From positions 124,001-188,000 of the forward strand of contig NZ_JAKGBI010000005.1 of NCBI RefSeq assembly GCF_021530565.1: DNA of 64,000 nt, written 5' to 3'. Under the pieces are notes generated by a model. That model saw only the letters and a list, made by a program, of their open reading frames with translations. It was not told where the DNA came from and searched no databases. A program made the position numbers and the translations under genes. Source of the DNA: Pseudoalteromonas sp. SMS1. GTDB taxonomy: Bacteria; Pseudomonadota; Gammaproteobacteria; Enterobacterales; Alteromonadaceae. This document shows, in pieces, positions 56,488-64,000 of the stretch (positions are counted from its first letter, which is position 1; each line of letters starts with the position of its first letter).

Positions 56488-58291
56488 TCTTTGACTCCGA
56501 TATATAAGCAACCCGTTCTTTGTCCGGAGCAACATTTAACATTCTTAACGCATTTGACACTATCTCTGCAAATACAGGACCAGCCGTATCCCCCCCATAA
56601 TATACGTCATCACCAGGCTCGTTCACCATCACAACCACAGCCAACCGAGGGTCACTCGCAGGTGCAACGCCCGCAAAATAGCCTACATATTCGTCACCAT
56701 ATCCGCCAGCTATTGCCTTTTTCGAAGTCCCTGTCTTGCCGGCTGCTCGGTAGCCATCTACTTTTATGTTGGACGCTGTGCCACCTTTTTCAAAAATGGA
56801 TTCCATCATCGACACAACCGCTTTGACATCTTGCTCTTTAAATATCCTCGCTCCTGGCTGGGGCTCTGATTGTTTCAGTATTGTCAATGGCCGGGATATT
56901 CCACCCGCACCCAGCGTGGCATATAAACGAGCGACCTGCGCTGTGCTGACTGAAACCGCGTAGCCATAGGATAAAGTGGCTATCTCAAAGTCAGACCAAC
57001 GTCTATTCGGATAGAACAAACCAGAACTCTCACCTATCATCAACGTGCCGGTATCTTCGCCAAACCCCACTTTTTGATACACTCCAACAAAGTAATCCTT
57101 CGGCAATAGCTGACTGATTTTGGCAACGCCCATATTGCTCGACACTTTCAAGATCTCTCTCAGTGACATTTCACCATGGTTGCGCGTATCTTTGACGAGG
57201 CTCCCCCCTAATCTCATCCACCCTGGAAATGTATTGATACTATCTTCGGCTTTGATGACACCATGATCTAAGCCCGCGAGTATCGCCAATGGTTTTAAAG
57301 TAGAGCCCGGTTCAAATAAGTCTGTTATTGCTCGGTTTCGGCGTTTGTATGGCGCCGCGTTACTCATATCATTGGGGTTAAAACTCGGGCTATTCACCAT
57401 TGCCAGTATTTCACCAGTATGTACATCCACCACGATCGCGGATCCGGAGGTCGCTTGGTAGGTTAATACTGCTGATTTTAGCGCGCGATAAGCAATCGTT
57501 TGAATTCTCAAATCAATACTGAGGTGAATATCTTCAGGCGCAACGCGCTCTTCTTCCGATAAAACTTGTACCTCGCGACCTTGAGCGTCTTTGCGAATAG
57601 TTCTAAGTCCTTCGGTACCCGTTAGTGCTTTATCAAAACGCTTTTCAATCCCTTCAATACCGATACCATCAATATTCGTGACACCTAAAATATGTGCGGC
57701 AATTTCGCCACTAGGATAAAATCGTTTTGATTCATCTAAAAGGTGAATGCCAGGTAGGCGCATTTGTCTTATATACTTAGCAACTGCCGGTGTAACTTGG
57801 CGCTTTAAATAAACAAACCGCCTTTTAGGATTTCCACGTAGTTTGTTATTTACCTGTTCTGAAGGTAATTGGAGTACATCGGAAAGCTCTCGCCAACGAG
57901 CTTGTGTTTGGAAGAGCTGTTGTTTTCGCTCAGCAAGCAATGCAGTATTATCAGCTAATGCGACATGATCCTCACCATTTTTCCTCGCTAACCTTAATAC
58001 TCGAGACTTGAGCGCTTTGTCTAATGCCAACGGATCGACATACACACTGACGACAGGTACGCTCACCGCAAGCTCTTTGCCATTCCTGTCAAAGATCATT
58101 CCACGCTGAACATGTAGTTTTTCCATGCGCACTGTACGCTTAGCATTTTCAGCTCGGGCTTTATCCGGTTCAATCACTTGCAAATAGGCAGCTCTGGCAA
58201 TCAAAGCGACAAAAACAGACACCAGTAAAACGCACACTAGAATAAAGCGCCAAGCTATTAGGTTTTGTGAAGGTTTGCTGCTTGTTTTCAT
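56477..58291 (-). CDS. ftsI: FtsI (PBP3), septal peptidoglycan transpeptidase
   Basis: FtsI, 604 residues, is a class B penicillin-binding protein. It has one membrane segment (about 13-35), the pedestal domain starting RGMIFDRNGKELA, and the transpeptidase motifs Ser330-X-X-Lys333 (EPGSTLKP), SSN at 384-386 and KTGT at 519-522. It crosslinks septal peptidoglycan with FtsW. It overlaps ftsL by four bases and murE by 11. Confidence 0.97.
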   Translation of the reverse strand: MKTSSKPSQNLIAWRFILVCVLLVSVFVALIARAAYLQVIEPDKARAENAKRTVRMEKLHVQRGMIFDRNGKELAVSVPVVSVYVDPLALDKALKSRVLRLARKNGEDHVALADNTALLAERKQQLFQTQARWRELSDVLQLPSEQVNNKLRGNPKRRFVYLKRQVTPAVAKYIRQMRLPGIHLLDESKRFYPSGEIAAHILGVTNIDGIGIEGIEKRFDKALTGTEGLRTIRKDAQGREVQVLSEEERVAPEDIHLSIDLRIQTIAYRALKSAVLTYQATSGSAIVVDVHTGEILAMVNSPSFNPNDMSNAAPYKRRNRAITDLFEPGSTLKPLAILAGLDHGVIKAEDSINTFPGWMRLGGSLVKDTRNHGEMSLREILKVSSNMGVAKISQLLPKDYFVGVYQKVGFGEDTGTLMIGESSGLFYPNRRWSDFEIATLSYGYAVSVSTAQVARLYATLGAGGISRPLTILKQSEPQPGARIFKEQDVKAVVSMMESIFEKGGTASNIKVDGYRAAGKTGTSKKAIAGGYGDEYVGYFAGVAPASDPRLAVVVMVNEPGDDVYYGGDTAGPVFAEIVSNALRMLNVAPDKERVAYISESKNDA

Positions 58292-58611
58292 GGCAACTCG
58301 ATTACCTGCTCTTCTTTACTCGTTGGGCGCTGCATTTTTAACTGCGCTTTGGCAATTTCTTCAATTCGTGCATGCTGAGAATAAAACTCCTCTTCTACAA
58401 GCAAATAACGCCACTCTAGGTCCAACTCATCCCTTTGTTGCAGCAGTTGATCTTGCAAGATCAACTGCTGACGAGTTGAATGCGTCACTTGCACGACAAT
58501 TAATGCCGATATAAACACACTTACGAGCAGCAAAAACGTCAGCTTGTTTGCCAAAATCACTTGGCAAATCTCTAAAAATAGCTGGGGTTGGCGCTGCGTC
58601 GACTTAGCCAT
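58288..58611 (-). CDS. ftsL: FtsL, small bitopic division protein
   Basis: FtsL, 107 residues, has a short cytoplasmic tail, one membrane segment (ANKLTFLLLVSVFISALIVVQVT, about 21-43), and a periplasmic coiled coil (about 45-95). It forms the FtsQLB complex. Sequence conservation in this family is low; assignment rests on topology and the fixed place between rsmH (no gap) and ftsI (four-base overlap). Confidence 0.93.
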   Translation of the reverse strand: MAKSTQRQPQLFLEICQVILANKLTFLLLVSVFISALIVVQVTHSTRQQLILQDQLLQQRDELDLEWRYLLVEEEFYSQHARIEEIAKAQLKMQRPTSKEEQVIELP

Positions 58612-59547
58612 TTATAACTTCTCGGCAATACGTAAAACCGAACTACGCGATCTCGGGTTGGCATCAATCTCAGCTTTGCTTGGTTTGATTGCTTTGCCTA
58701 TCGCTTTCAAAGTCAGGTTTTTGTTCAATTGTGCATCGGTAAGAGGAAGGCCTCGAGGCACAGCCTCTCCCTTACTCTGTTTTTTAATGAACTGTTTAAC
58801 AATGCGATCTTCTAAAGAGTGGAAAGAAATGACCACCAGTCGACCGCCTGGTTTTAACACATCAAGCGCTGCCGTTAATGCAGTTTGTATCTCTTCTAAT
58901 TCACTGTTGATATAAATTCGAATAGCCTGAAAAGTACGCGTAGCAGGATGCTTATGCTTGTCTTTGACTGGCACCGCCTCATCAATAAGCTCGGCAAGCT
59001 GTTTTGTGGTGGTGATCTCGGTTTCTGCCCGCGTTTCAATAATCTTATGCGCTATTCGCCTAGCAAATTTTTCTTCGCCATATTTTTTTATGACATGCAC
59101 CATATCTTCAAGCTCGGCTTCAGCTAACCACTGCGCCGCGCTACGCCCTGCTTGCGGGTTCATACGCATATCCAAGGGTCCATCTTTCATAAAGCTGAAA
59201 CCACGATCTGCGTCATCTAGTTGTGGTGAAGACACGCCGATATCCAGCAAGATGCCATCAACCTGACCTGTCAAACCCGCCATTTCTGCGACGGCTGAAA
59301 TATTAGAAAATCGGTTGTGGGCTATCGAAAAGCGACTGTCTTGCGCAAATTTTTGTGCAGCTTGGATCGCCTGCGGATCTTGATCAATCGCTTGCAAACG
59401 ACCTTGCTCACCCAAGCGCTTCAGAATTTGCCCTGAGTGACCACCTCGACCAAAAGTGCCATCGATATAAATGCCATCCGGCTTAATCTCTAGTGCATCG
59501 AGCGTTTCGTCCATTAACACGGAGATATGTTCTAATTCTGAACTCAT
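58612..59547 (-). CDS. rsmH: RsmH, 16S rRNA (cytosine-1402-N4)-methyltransferase
   Basis: RsmH (MraW), 311 residues, methylates C1402 of 16S rRNA in the P site. The SAM-binding motif [14 protein letters not shown] is at about 29-42; [18 protein letters not shown] and [14 protein letters not shown] are further family marks. It is the second gene of the dcw cluster, 22 bases after mraZ and directly abutting ftsL. Confidence 0.97.
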   Translation of the reverse strand: MSSELEHISVLMDETLDALEIKPDGIYIDGTFGRGGHSGQILKRLGEQGRLQAIDQDPQAIQAAQKFAQDSRFSIAHNRFSNISAVAEMAGLTGQVDGILLDIGVSSPQLDDADRGFSFMKDGPLDMRMNPQAGRSAAQWLAEAELEDMVHVIKKYGEEKFARRIAHKIIETRAETEITTTKQLAELIDEAVPVKDKHKHPATRTFQAIRIYINSELEEIQTALTAALDVLKPGGRLVVISFHSLEDRIVKQFIKKQSKGEAVPRGLPLTDAQLNKNLTLKAIGKAIKPSKAEIDANPRSRSSVLRIAEKL

Positions 59548-59569
59548 AATTGTGAGCTACACCTGTACT

Positions 59570-60028
59570 CTATAAAGAAAAACCATCAAGATCTGAGCTC
59601 TCTTCTACGTCACCACTGCGCTCAATTTCAGTATCAAGACGCATCTGTTCGTTCCAACGAGCTTCATCCCAGATCTCAAACTTATTTAAAAGACCAACCA
59701 ACATGAGCTTCTTCCCAAGGTTGGCATAATTGCGCAAAGACGGGGCCAACAAAATGCGGCCATTTTTGTCCAATTGGTATTCTGTTGCATGACCTAAAAG
59801 CATGCGCTGCCATCGCCTAACACGAGGGTTCGTATTAGATAGCTTGTGTAAACGCGCTTCAATATCTTGCCACTCTGAGAGTGGGTATACCCACAAACAA
59901 GGTTCATTTATCGCAATGGTACAAATGACAGTGCCCATTTCTTCAGACAGCAGCGATTGGCGATACTTCATCGGTATCGAAAAACGCCCTTTGTCATCCA
60001 GACTGATTAGGTTTGCACCGCGGAACAT
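59570..60028 (-). CDS. mraZ: MraZ, regulator of the dcw cluster
   Basis: MraZ, 152 residues, has two AbrB-like half-domains, each with the family signature (LDDKGRFSIPMKYR at 10-23 and LDKNGRILLAPSLR at about 88-101). MraZ forms rings and represses its own operon by binding short repeats upstream. Four such repeats are visible at 60063-60102. GAGGTG lies eight bases before the ATG. Confidence 0.97.
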   Translation of the reverse strand: MFRGANLISLDDKGRFSIPMKYRQSLLSEEMGTVICTIAINEPCLWVYPLSEWQDIEARLHKLSNTNPRVRRWQRMLLGHATEYQLDKNGRILLAPSLRNYANLGKKLMLVGLLNKFEIWDEARWNEQMRLDTEIERSGDVEESSDLDGFSL

Positions 60029-60422
60029 CCCTAAGTCACCTCAATGAGTGAGAAATGTACATTTTGATCCAATTTGATCCACTTTAACCCACATTCTACC
60101 ACAGTTGACAAGTCTAGGGCTTGACAAGCCTTTTTGTCAAGCTAGATAAGGAGGTTAACATCGGCTTAAATCCAGAAAAAATGAGGGTTTCAAAGAAGTT
60201 TTTGAAATGAGTGGGAAAAAATGGGAAGGCTTGAAAAGTAACCCCCTATAAATAAAAAATTTGCGCTCTTGTGAAATTAAACGAACAAAAAATACAGATT
60301 AAAAAACACACAACCTTGAGTGAAAACCACCTATTATCAATACATCAATTATGTAACCCAATACGAAGTTTGGTGATTTGAGAACACGCGGTTATCATAT
60401 ACATGTATTTACAAATTGAGAT
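60029..60422. other. Divergent control region between mraZ and the GGDEF-EAL gene
   Basis: No gene is visible in these 394 bases. From left to right it holds the MraZ repeats and -10 (60063-60102), a set of three TTGACAA elements (direct copies at 60105-60112 and 60121-60128, inverted copy at 60134-60140), and two plus-strand TGGGA repeats 10 bases apart (60212-60226). I could not fix a promoter for the GGDEF-EAL gene. Confidence 0.6.
60063..60102 (-). promoter_or_regulatory. MraZ-type operator: four 10-base repeats, overlapping an extended -10
   Basis: On the minus strand the sequence runs as GTGGTAGAAT, GTGGGTTAAA, GTGGATCAAA, TTGGATCAAA: four direct repeats with a strict 10-base period and core TGG. 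MraZ operators in other bacteria are repeats of TGGG-type cores with 10-base spacing. The first two repeats contain a likely extended -10 of the mraZ promoter (TGG-TAGAAT, 60101-60093), so binding would block transcription. Confidence 0.8.
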
Positions 60423-63400
60423 TTGATTATTCTTTATTCGACAATAAAACAACGCTTTTCTAGGTTGATGCTGTTACTGTCTTTGCCCGGTTTCACGCTG
60501 ATACTGGCGTTATTATTTGCACAACGAGCAGACATCCTGCATATCAAAGAGCAGGATGCGATATTTTATGCCAATCAAATTACCACTCAACAGCGTGTAG
60601 AAATTAAAGAAGCGCAACTGCTACTCGGCCAACTTGCCGCAAACCACACATTGCTCTCATCATCGCAGCAGGCATGCCCTCAATTGCTCCATCACGCACA
60701 ATTGCTCAATCAAGAATTTGCGAACTTTGGACTGGCCACACCCAGTGGTCGCGTTTTCTGTTCATTGTACCCGCTAAAAGCCCCCGTAAGTATCGCGGAT
60801 AGAGCCTACTTCTTGCAGGCGATCAGAACGCGTGACTTTAGTATTGGTGAATATCAACTAGATCGCAGTGTACAGTCTGCAACCCTTAACTTCGCCCAAC
60901 CAGTGTATCAAGATGATCAACTCAAAATGGTGATCTTCGCAGTACGACGGCTTGCACACTGGAGCGAGTCTTTGTCTCATTTACCATTGCCAAATGGGAC
61001 TCGCGTGATGATTGCAGACCACTTTGCGCAAGTTGTCGCAGAGTATCCCTATTCAACAAAGCCATTAGGACGCGCGGTGAGCGAAGATTGGCCCGCTAAT
61101 TTATCTCAAAAAGCCGTTATTCTAGAAGATCAAACTGGTCACCACCATGTTTACCTGCGTCAGCCACTACATCAACCCCAATCTGAGCTCAATATTTACT
61201 TTGATTTTCCGTTTGATGATGCCTTTCATGAGGTAAATAGACAATTTGGATTAATTCTGTTCGCGTTTTTCGTCGCCGTGTGCTTTTTGATATGGCTCGG
61301 GCGCCAACAACTTAGAAGTACATTGTTGCTGCCGTTAACTGATTTCAGTGATGCCATCGGTGCATTAACACAAGGTAAGGCGCTGAAACTAGACCAAAAA
61401 AACATGCCAAAAGAACTGGCCGATTTAGCATCACACTTTGAGCACATGGCCAATATCCGCATCCATACTGAGTATGAATTAAATCGTAAACATGCCGAGC
61501 TCAATACTCTCATCAACGCCTTACCAGATGACTTTTTACGTCTGGATAAGCACGCGAATATTCTTGACCAGCATGGGCATCGAGTGACAGGCCGAGCGGC
61601 ATTACAGGATATCTTTCCAACTCATATCAATATCCGGATAAAAGCAGCCTTAGCCTTACTGCAAGAAAAGCCGATGACGATGTTTGAATATGCCCAAAAA
61701 GAAAAAAATCAAAGTAAAGTATATGAGATCCGTATTCTCAAAATAGCGCACATCGATGAGGCTATTTTGATCATGCGAGATATCAGCAAGAAAAAACAAC
61801 AAGAAGAAGCACTGAATTTAGCGGCACTCACCTACAATAACAGCAGTGAGTGTATGGTGATCACTGATGCACAAGGGTATATACTCGACACAAACCCAGC
61901 GTTTACAAAAATCACGGGGTATGCTCAACATGAAGTTATTGGCAAAACGACCTCAATCTTAAGCTCGGGAAAATATGATCCCAGTTTCTATGAACAACTC
62001 TGGCGTTCCTTGCTATCTACAGGTAAATGGCAAGGTGAGATCATAAACAAGCGGAAAAATGGAGAGTTGTACACTGAATGGCTCACCATAGATACAGTAT
62101 ATGATGAGCATGGTGAAGCCTATCGCCGAGTCGGTATTTTTGCGGATATTACTGATAAAAAGCGTAAAGATGAACAACTGTGGCGTCAAAGTCATTTTGA
62201 TGAGCTCACGGATTTGCCCAACAGGACAAGCTTAAAGAAACAGCTGAATACATTATATGGCCTGACAAATCATAATTTCGCAGTCTTACTGTTAGATATA
62301 GACCACTTTAAAGATATTAATGATACGTTAGGACATTATTATGGCGATCTTTTGCTCGCACAAATTGCACAGAGACTGAAAAAAGCCACAGAGTCCGTTG
62401 CGCGTCTAACGCGGATTGGTGGCGACGAATTTGTCCTCGTTTTTGATCACTGTAAAACCCAAGAGCAAGCAATTGAACTAGCAGAGAAAGTACTTTCTAC
62501 TATTAAAGCACCTTTCACACTTGCGGACGAAACCAGCCATATCGCGGCCAGTATAGGGATCGCATTGGCCCCCCGTGACGGCAAAAACACTGAACAGCTG
62601 TTAAAGGCTGCAGATCAAGCGATGTATAAAGCCAAACAACTTGGCAGAAACGGATTTGCCTTGTTCAGTTCTGAGCTACGTGAACAAGCCGAACAACGCA
62701 TCTTATTGCTCAAAGATATGCGCCAAGCTCTGTATGCAAATCAGTTTGTCATGTATTTCCAGCCAATTGTTACCATGCAAACCATGGCAATCACAAAAGC
62801 GGAAGCATTAATTCGTTGGCAGCACCCGACGAAGGGGATCATCAGCCCAGCGGAGTTTATCCCATTGGCTGAAGAGACCCAGTTAATTCATCAGCTGGGT
62901 GAATTTGCATTCACTCAAGCGGTCGATGTACTTAAACAAACACAACACTTGAATAATAAACTACAATTGAGCATCAATGTGTCACCAGTACAATTTAGTG
63001 CCAAACACACCACATTGTTAGCGTGGCAAAGCCAACTAGCCAAACACCAGTTGACACCTGATATGCTGGTATTAGAGATCACTGAAGGGCTCATGATGCA
63101 AGGCGAAGGACGCAGCCAGAAAAGACTGACAAAACTCATTCAGCAAGGGTTTGCCATTGCACTTGATGACTTTGGTACCGGCTATTCATCGCTTGCCTAC
63201 TTAAAGCAAATGGATACTGAGTTTATTAAGATCGACAAGCGCTTCGTTGATGGTATTGAGCACAATGAAGACGATTTAGTACTTTGTGAGACAATGATTT
63301 TGATGGCACATCAATTGGGCTTAAAAGTCATTGCAGAAGGCATTGAAACAGCCACCCAACACGAATTGCTTAAACAGGCGGGATGTGATTTTGGGCAAGG

Positions 63401-63473
63401 CTATTACTACAGCAAGCCTTTACCAATCGCAACATTTATCGATCATGTACAATCGCAAGAAAACCCCGCGTAA
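60423..63473 (+). CDS. Membrane-bound sensory GGDEF-EAL protein (cyclic-di-GMP turnover)
   Basis: This 1016-residue protein has membrane segments at about 14-34 and 275-292 enclosing a periplasmic sensor domain (Cache-like by layout), a HAMP-like stretch (about 297-350), a poorly conserved PAS-like region (about 360-455), and a clear PAS domain (465-580, TDAQGYILDTNPAFTKITGY). A GGDEF domain follows with intact GGDEF at 666-670, then an EAL domain with EAL at 794-796, Asn852, Glu885, DDFG at 915-918 and Glu972. Both catalytic motifs look intact, so synthesis, hydrolysis or both are possible. There is no RXXD inhibitory site before GGDEF. The frame starts with TTG at 60423, the first possible start after a stop; the ATG at 60468 would cut into the first membrane segment. 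Confidence 0.93.
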   Translation: MIILYSTIKQRFSRLMLLLSLPGFTLILALLFAQRADILHIKEQDAIFYANQITTQQRVEIKEAQLLLGQLAANHTLLSSSQQACPQLLHHAQLLNQEFANFGLATPSGRVFCSLYPLKAPVSIADRAYFLQAIRTRDFSIGEYQLDRSVQSATLNFAQPVYQDDQLKMVIFAVRRLAHWSESLSHLPLPNGTRVMIADHFAQVVAEYPYSTKPLGRAVSEDWPANLSQKAVILEDQTGHHHVYLRQPLHQPQSELNIYFDFPFDDAFHEVNRQFGLILFAFFVAVCFLIWLGRQQLRSTLLLPLTDFSDAIGALTQGKALKLDQKNMPKELADLASHFEHMANIRIHTEYELNRKHAELNTLINALPDDFLRLDKHANILDQHGHRVTGRAALQDIFPTHINIRIKAALALLQEKPMTMFEYAQKEKNQSKVYEIRILKIAHIDEAILIMRDISKKKQQEEALNLAALTYNNSSECMVITDAQGYILDTNPAFTKITGYAQHEVIGKTTSILSSGKYDPSFYEQLWRSLLSTGKWQGEIINKRKNGELYTEWLTIDTVYDEHGEAYRRVGIFADITDKKRKDEQLWRQSHFDELTDLPNRTSLKKQLNTLYGLTNHNFAVLLLDIDHFKDINDTLGHYYGDLLLAQIAQRLKKATESVARLTRIGGDEFVLVFDHCKTQEQAIELAEKVLSTIKAPFTLADETSHIAASIGIALAPRDGKNTEQLLKAADQAMYKAKQLGRNGFALFSSELREQAEQRILLLKDMRQALYANQFVMYFQPIVTMQTMAITKAEALIRWQHPTKGIISPAEFIPLAEETQLIHQLGEFAFTQAVDVLKQTQHLNNKLQLSINVSPVQFSAKHTTLLAWQSQLAKHQLTPDMLVLEITEGLMMQGEGRSQKRLTKLIQQGFAIALDDFGTGYSSLAYLKQMDTEFIKIDKRFVDGIEHNEDDLVLCETMILMAHQLGLKVIAEGIETATQHELLKQAGCDFGQGYYYSKPLPIATFIDHVQSQENPA

Positions 63474-63480
63474 AACGAAA

Positions 63481-63504
63481 AAAGCCATTCTATTGAATGG
63501 CTTT
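63481..63504. terminator. Bidirectional terminator between the GGDEF-EAL and alkaline phosphatase genes
   Basis: A perfect 10-base stem AAAGCCATTC / GAATGGCTTT with loop TATT, eight bases after the GGDEF-EAL stop and 26 bases after the phosphatase stop. The T run is better on the minus strand (six T), so it mainly serves the phosphatase gene. Confidence 0.8.
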
Positions 63505-63530
63505 GGTTGTTTGGATTGAACAGCTTCTAG

Positions 63531-64000
63531 TTACTCGTTAACACCCAATGCAGCCATCATCTTGTTAGCAATGTCTACGTGGTGTTGCAACGTCGAGAAT
63601 TGTTTTGTTACGCCTTCTGGACCGAATGCATACACTGGTACTGGCGCCGCTGTATGGGTACCCGTTCCCCAAACCACATTTTGTTGCGTCGCAACAACGC
63701 GCGCAATCTTACCTGTAAAATCTTCTGTGCCGTAGACATAGAAATCAGAAAAGTCTTCAAAGTGCGGTAAAGGGTGACCATCGTCATTTGTTTCATGAGA
63801 CTCATGAATTGTAGCGGCTTGCTCAAGCGTTACTGTATATGGCGTATGCTTGGTAATGGCCGTTTGCCACTGCTCTGCGCTACTATTGGCAAAGTTGTAA
63901 CTGCCATCTACATCACCCATGATGTCGTAGAACGTACCTTCTTGATTGTACAGCGTATCGAGTAGACTTAACGCACCAAAGTTAAATTTTGGTTTATACA
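63531..64000 (-). CDS. Alkaline phosphatase, C-terminal part (partial)
   Basis: The frame is open from the right window edge to a stop at 63531 and gives the last 155 residues; the N-terminal part with the active-site serine lies outside. The segment VVWGTGTHTAAPVPVYAFGPEG contains the histidine that binds zinc in PhoA-type alkaline phosphatases (HTAAPVPV), and the ending HHVDIANKMMAALGVNE fits the last helix. These periplasmic or secreted enzymes release phosphate from organic esters. The upstream residues (FNFGALSLLDTLYNQ) continue in frame to the edge without a stop. Confidence 0.9.
   Translation of the reverse strand, partial: YKPKFNFGALSLLDTLYNQEGTFYDIMGDVDGSYNFANSSAEQWQTAITKHTPYTVTLEQAATIHESHETNDDGHPLPHFEDFSDFYVYGTEDFTGKIARVVATQQNVVWGTGTHTAAPVPVYAFGPEGVTKQFSTLQHHVDIANKMMAALGVNE

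Overview
The window reads as chromosomal DNA of a marine gammaproteobacterium of the Alteromonadales, most likely Pseudoalteromonas or a close relative. This is inferred from the gene order of the division/cell-wall cluster with dciA-secA-mutT beside it, a NagP-type sugar transporter next to a GH20 hexosaminidase, and the general protein character. I see no insertion sequence, prophage or CRISPR array. Nearly every gene is on the minus strand; only tRNA-His, dciA and a GGDEF-EAL gene are on the plus strand.

Positions 1-29222 form a surface-polysaccharide island in two blocks, both read right to left. Block A (29222 down to 18357, probably continued by ugd and a UDP-glucuronate 4-epimerase down to 15905) encodes a very large export protein with six SLBB repeats, a GT2 transferase, a Wzz chain-length protein, a polyprenyl-phosphate sugar transferase, an EpsG-like polymerase, a GT4 transferase, a TupA-like ATP-grasp protein, a Wzx flippase and a CgeB-like transferase. 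Block B (15174 down past the left edge) starts after a 730-base gene-free leader. It encodes the classical export trio Wza-Wzb-Wzc, then a UDP-GlcNAc 6-dehydrogenase with WbpB-, WbpD- and WbpE-like enzymes (a route to UDP-2,3-diacetamido-uronic acid), a second flippase, an O-acetyltransferase-like protein, a glutamine-dependent amidotransferase (AsnB/WbpS-like), and HisH and HisF paralogues of the acetamidino-sugar type. A 776-residue lipoprotein of unrecognised function lies between hisH and hisF.

Positions 29290-31244 hold a DUF481 outer-membrane protein gene, an MscS channel gene and tRNA-His. Positions 31507-36013 hold a chitin-oligosaccharide/GlcNAc module (nagP-like transporter and secreted GH20 enzyme), with a near-identical palindromic operator upstream of each gene. 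A PepO-like M13 peptidase lipoprotein, mutT and secA follow.

Positions 42351-60028 are a complete dcw cluster, transcribed mraZ-rsmH-ftsL-ftsI-murE-murF-mraY-murD-ftsW-murG-murC-ddl-ftsQ-ftsA-ftsZ-lpxC, with very tight or overlapping junctions and a four-copy 10-base MraZ-type operator at its head. A membrane GGDEF-EAL protein is divergent from mraZ. The C-terminal part of an alkaline phosphatase runs off the right edge.

The least explained element is the Calx-beta/propeller/helical lipoprotein inside the amidino-sugar genes. The most testable regulatory signals are the paired GlcNAc operators and the MraZ boxes. Where I moved a start codon, the reason is given in the entry.
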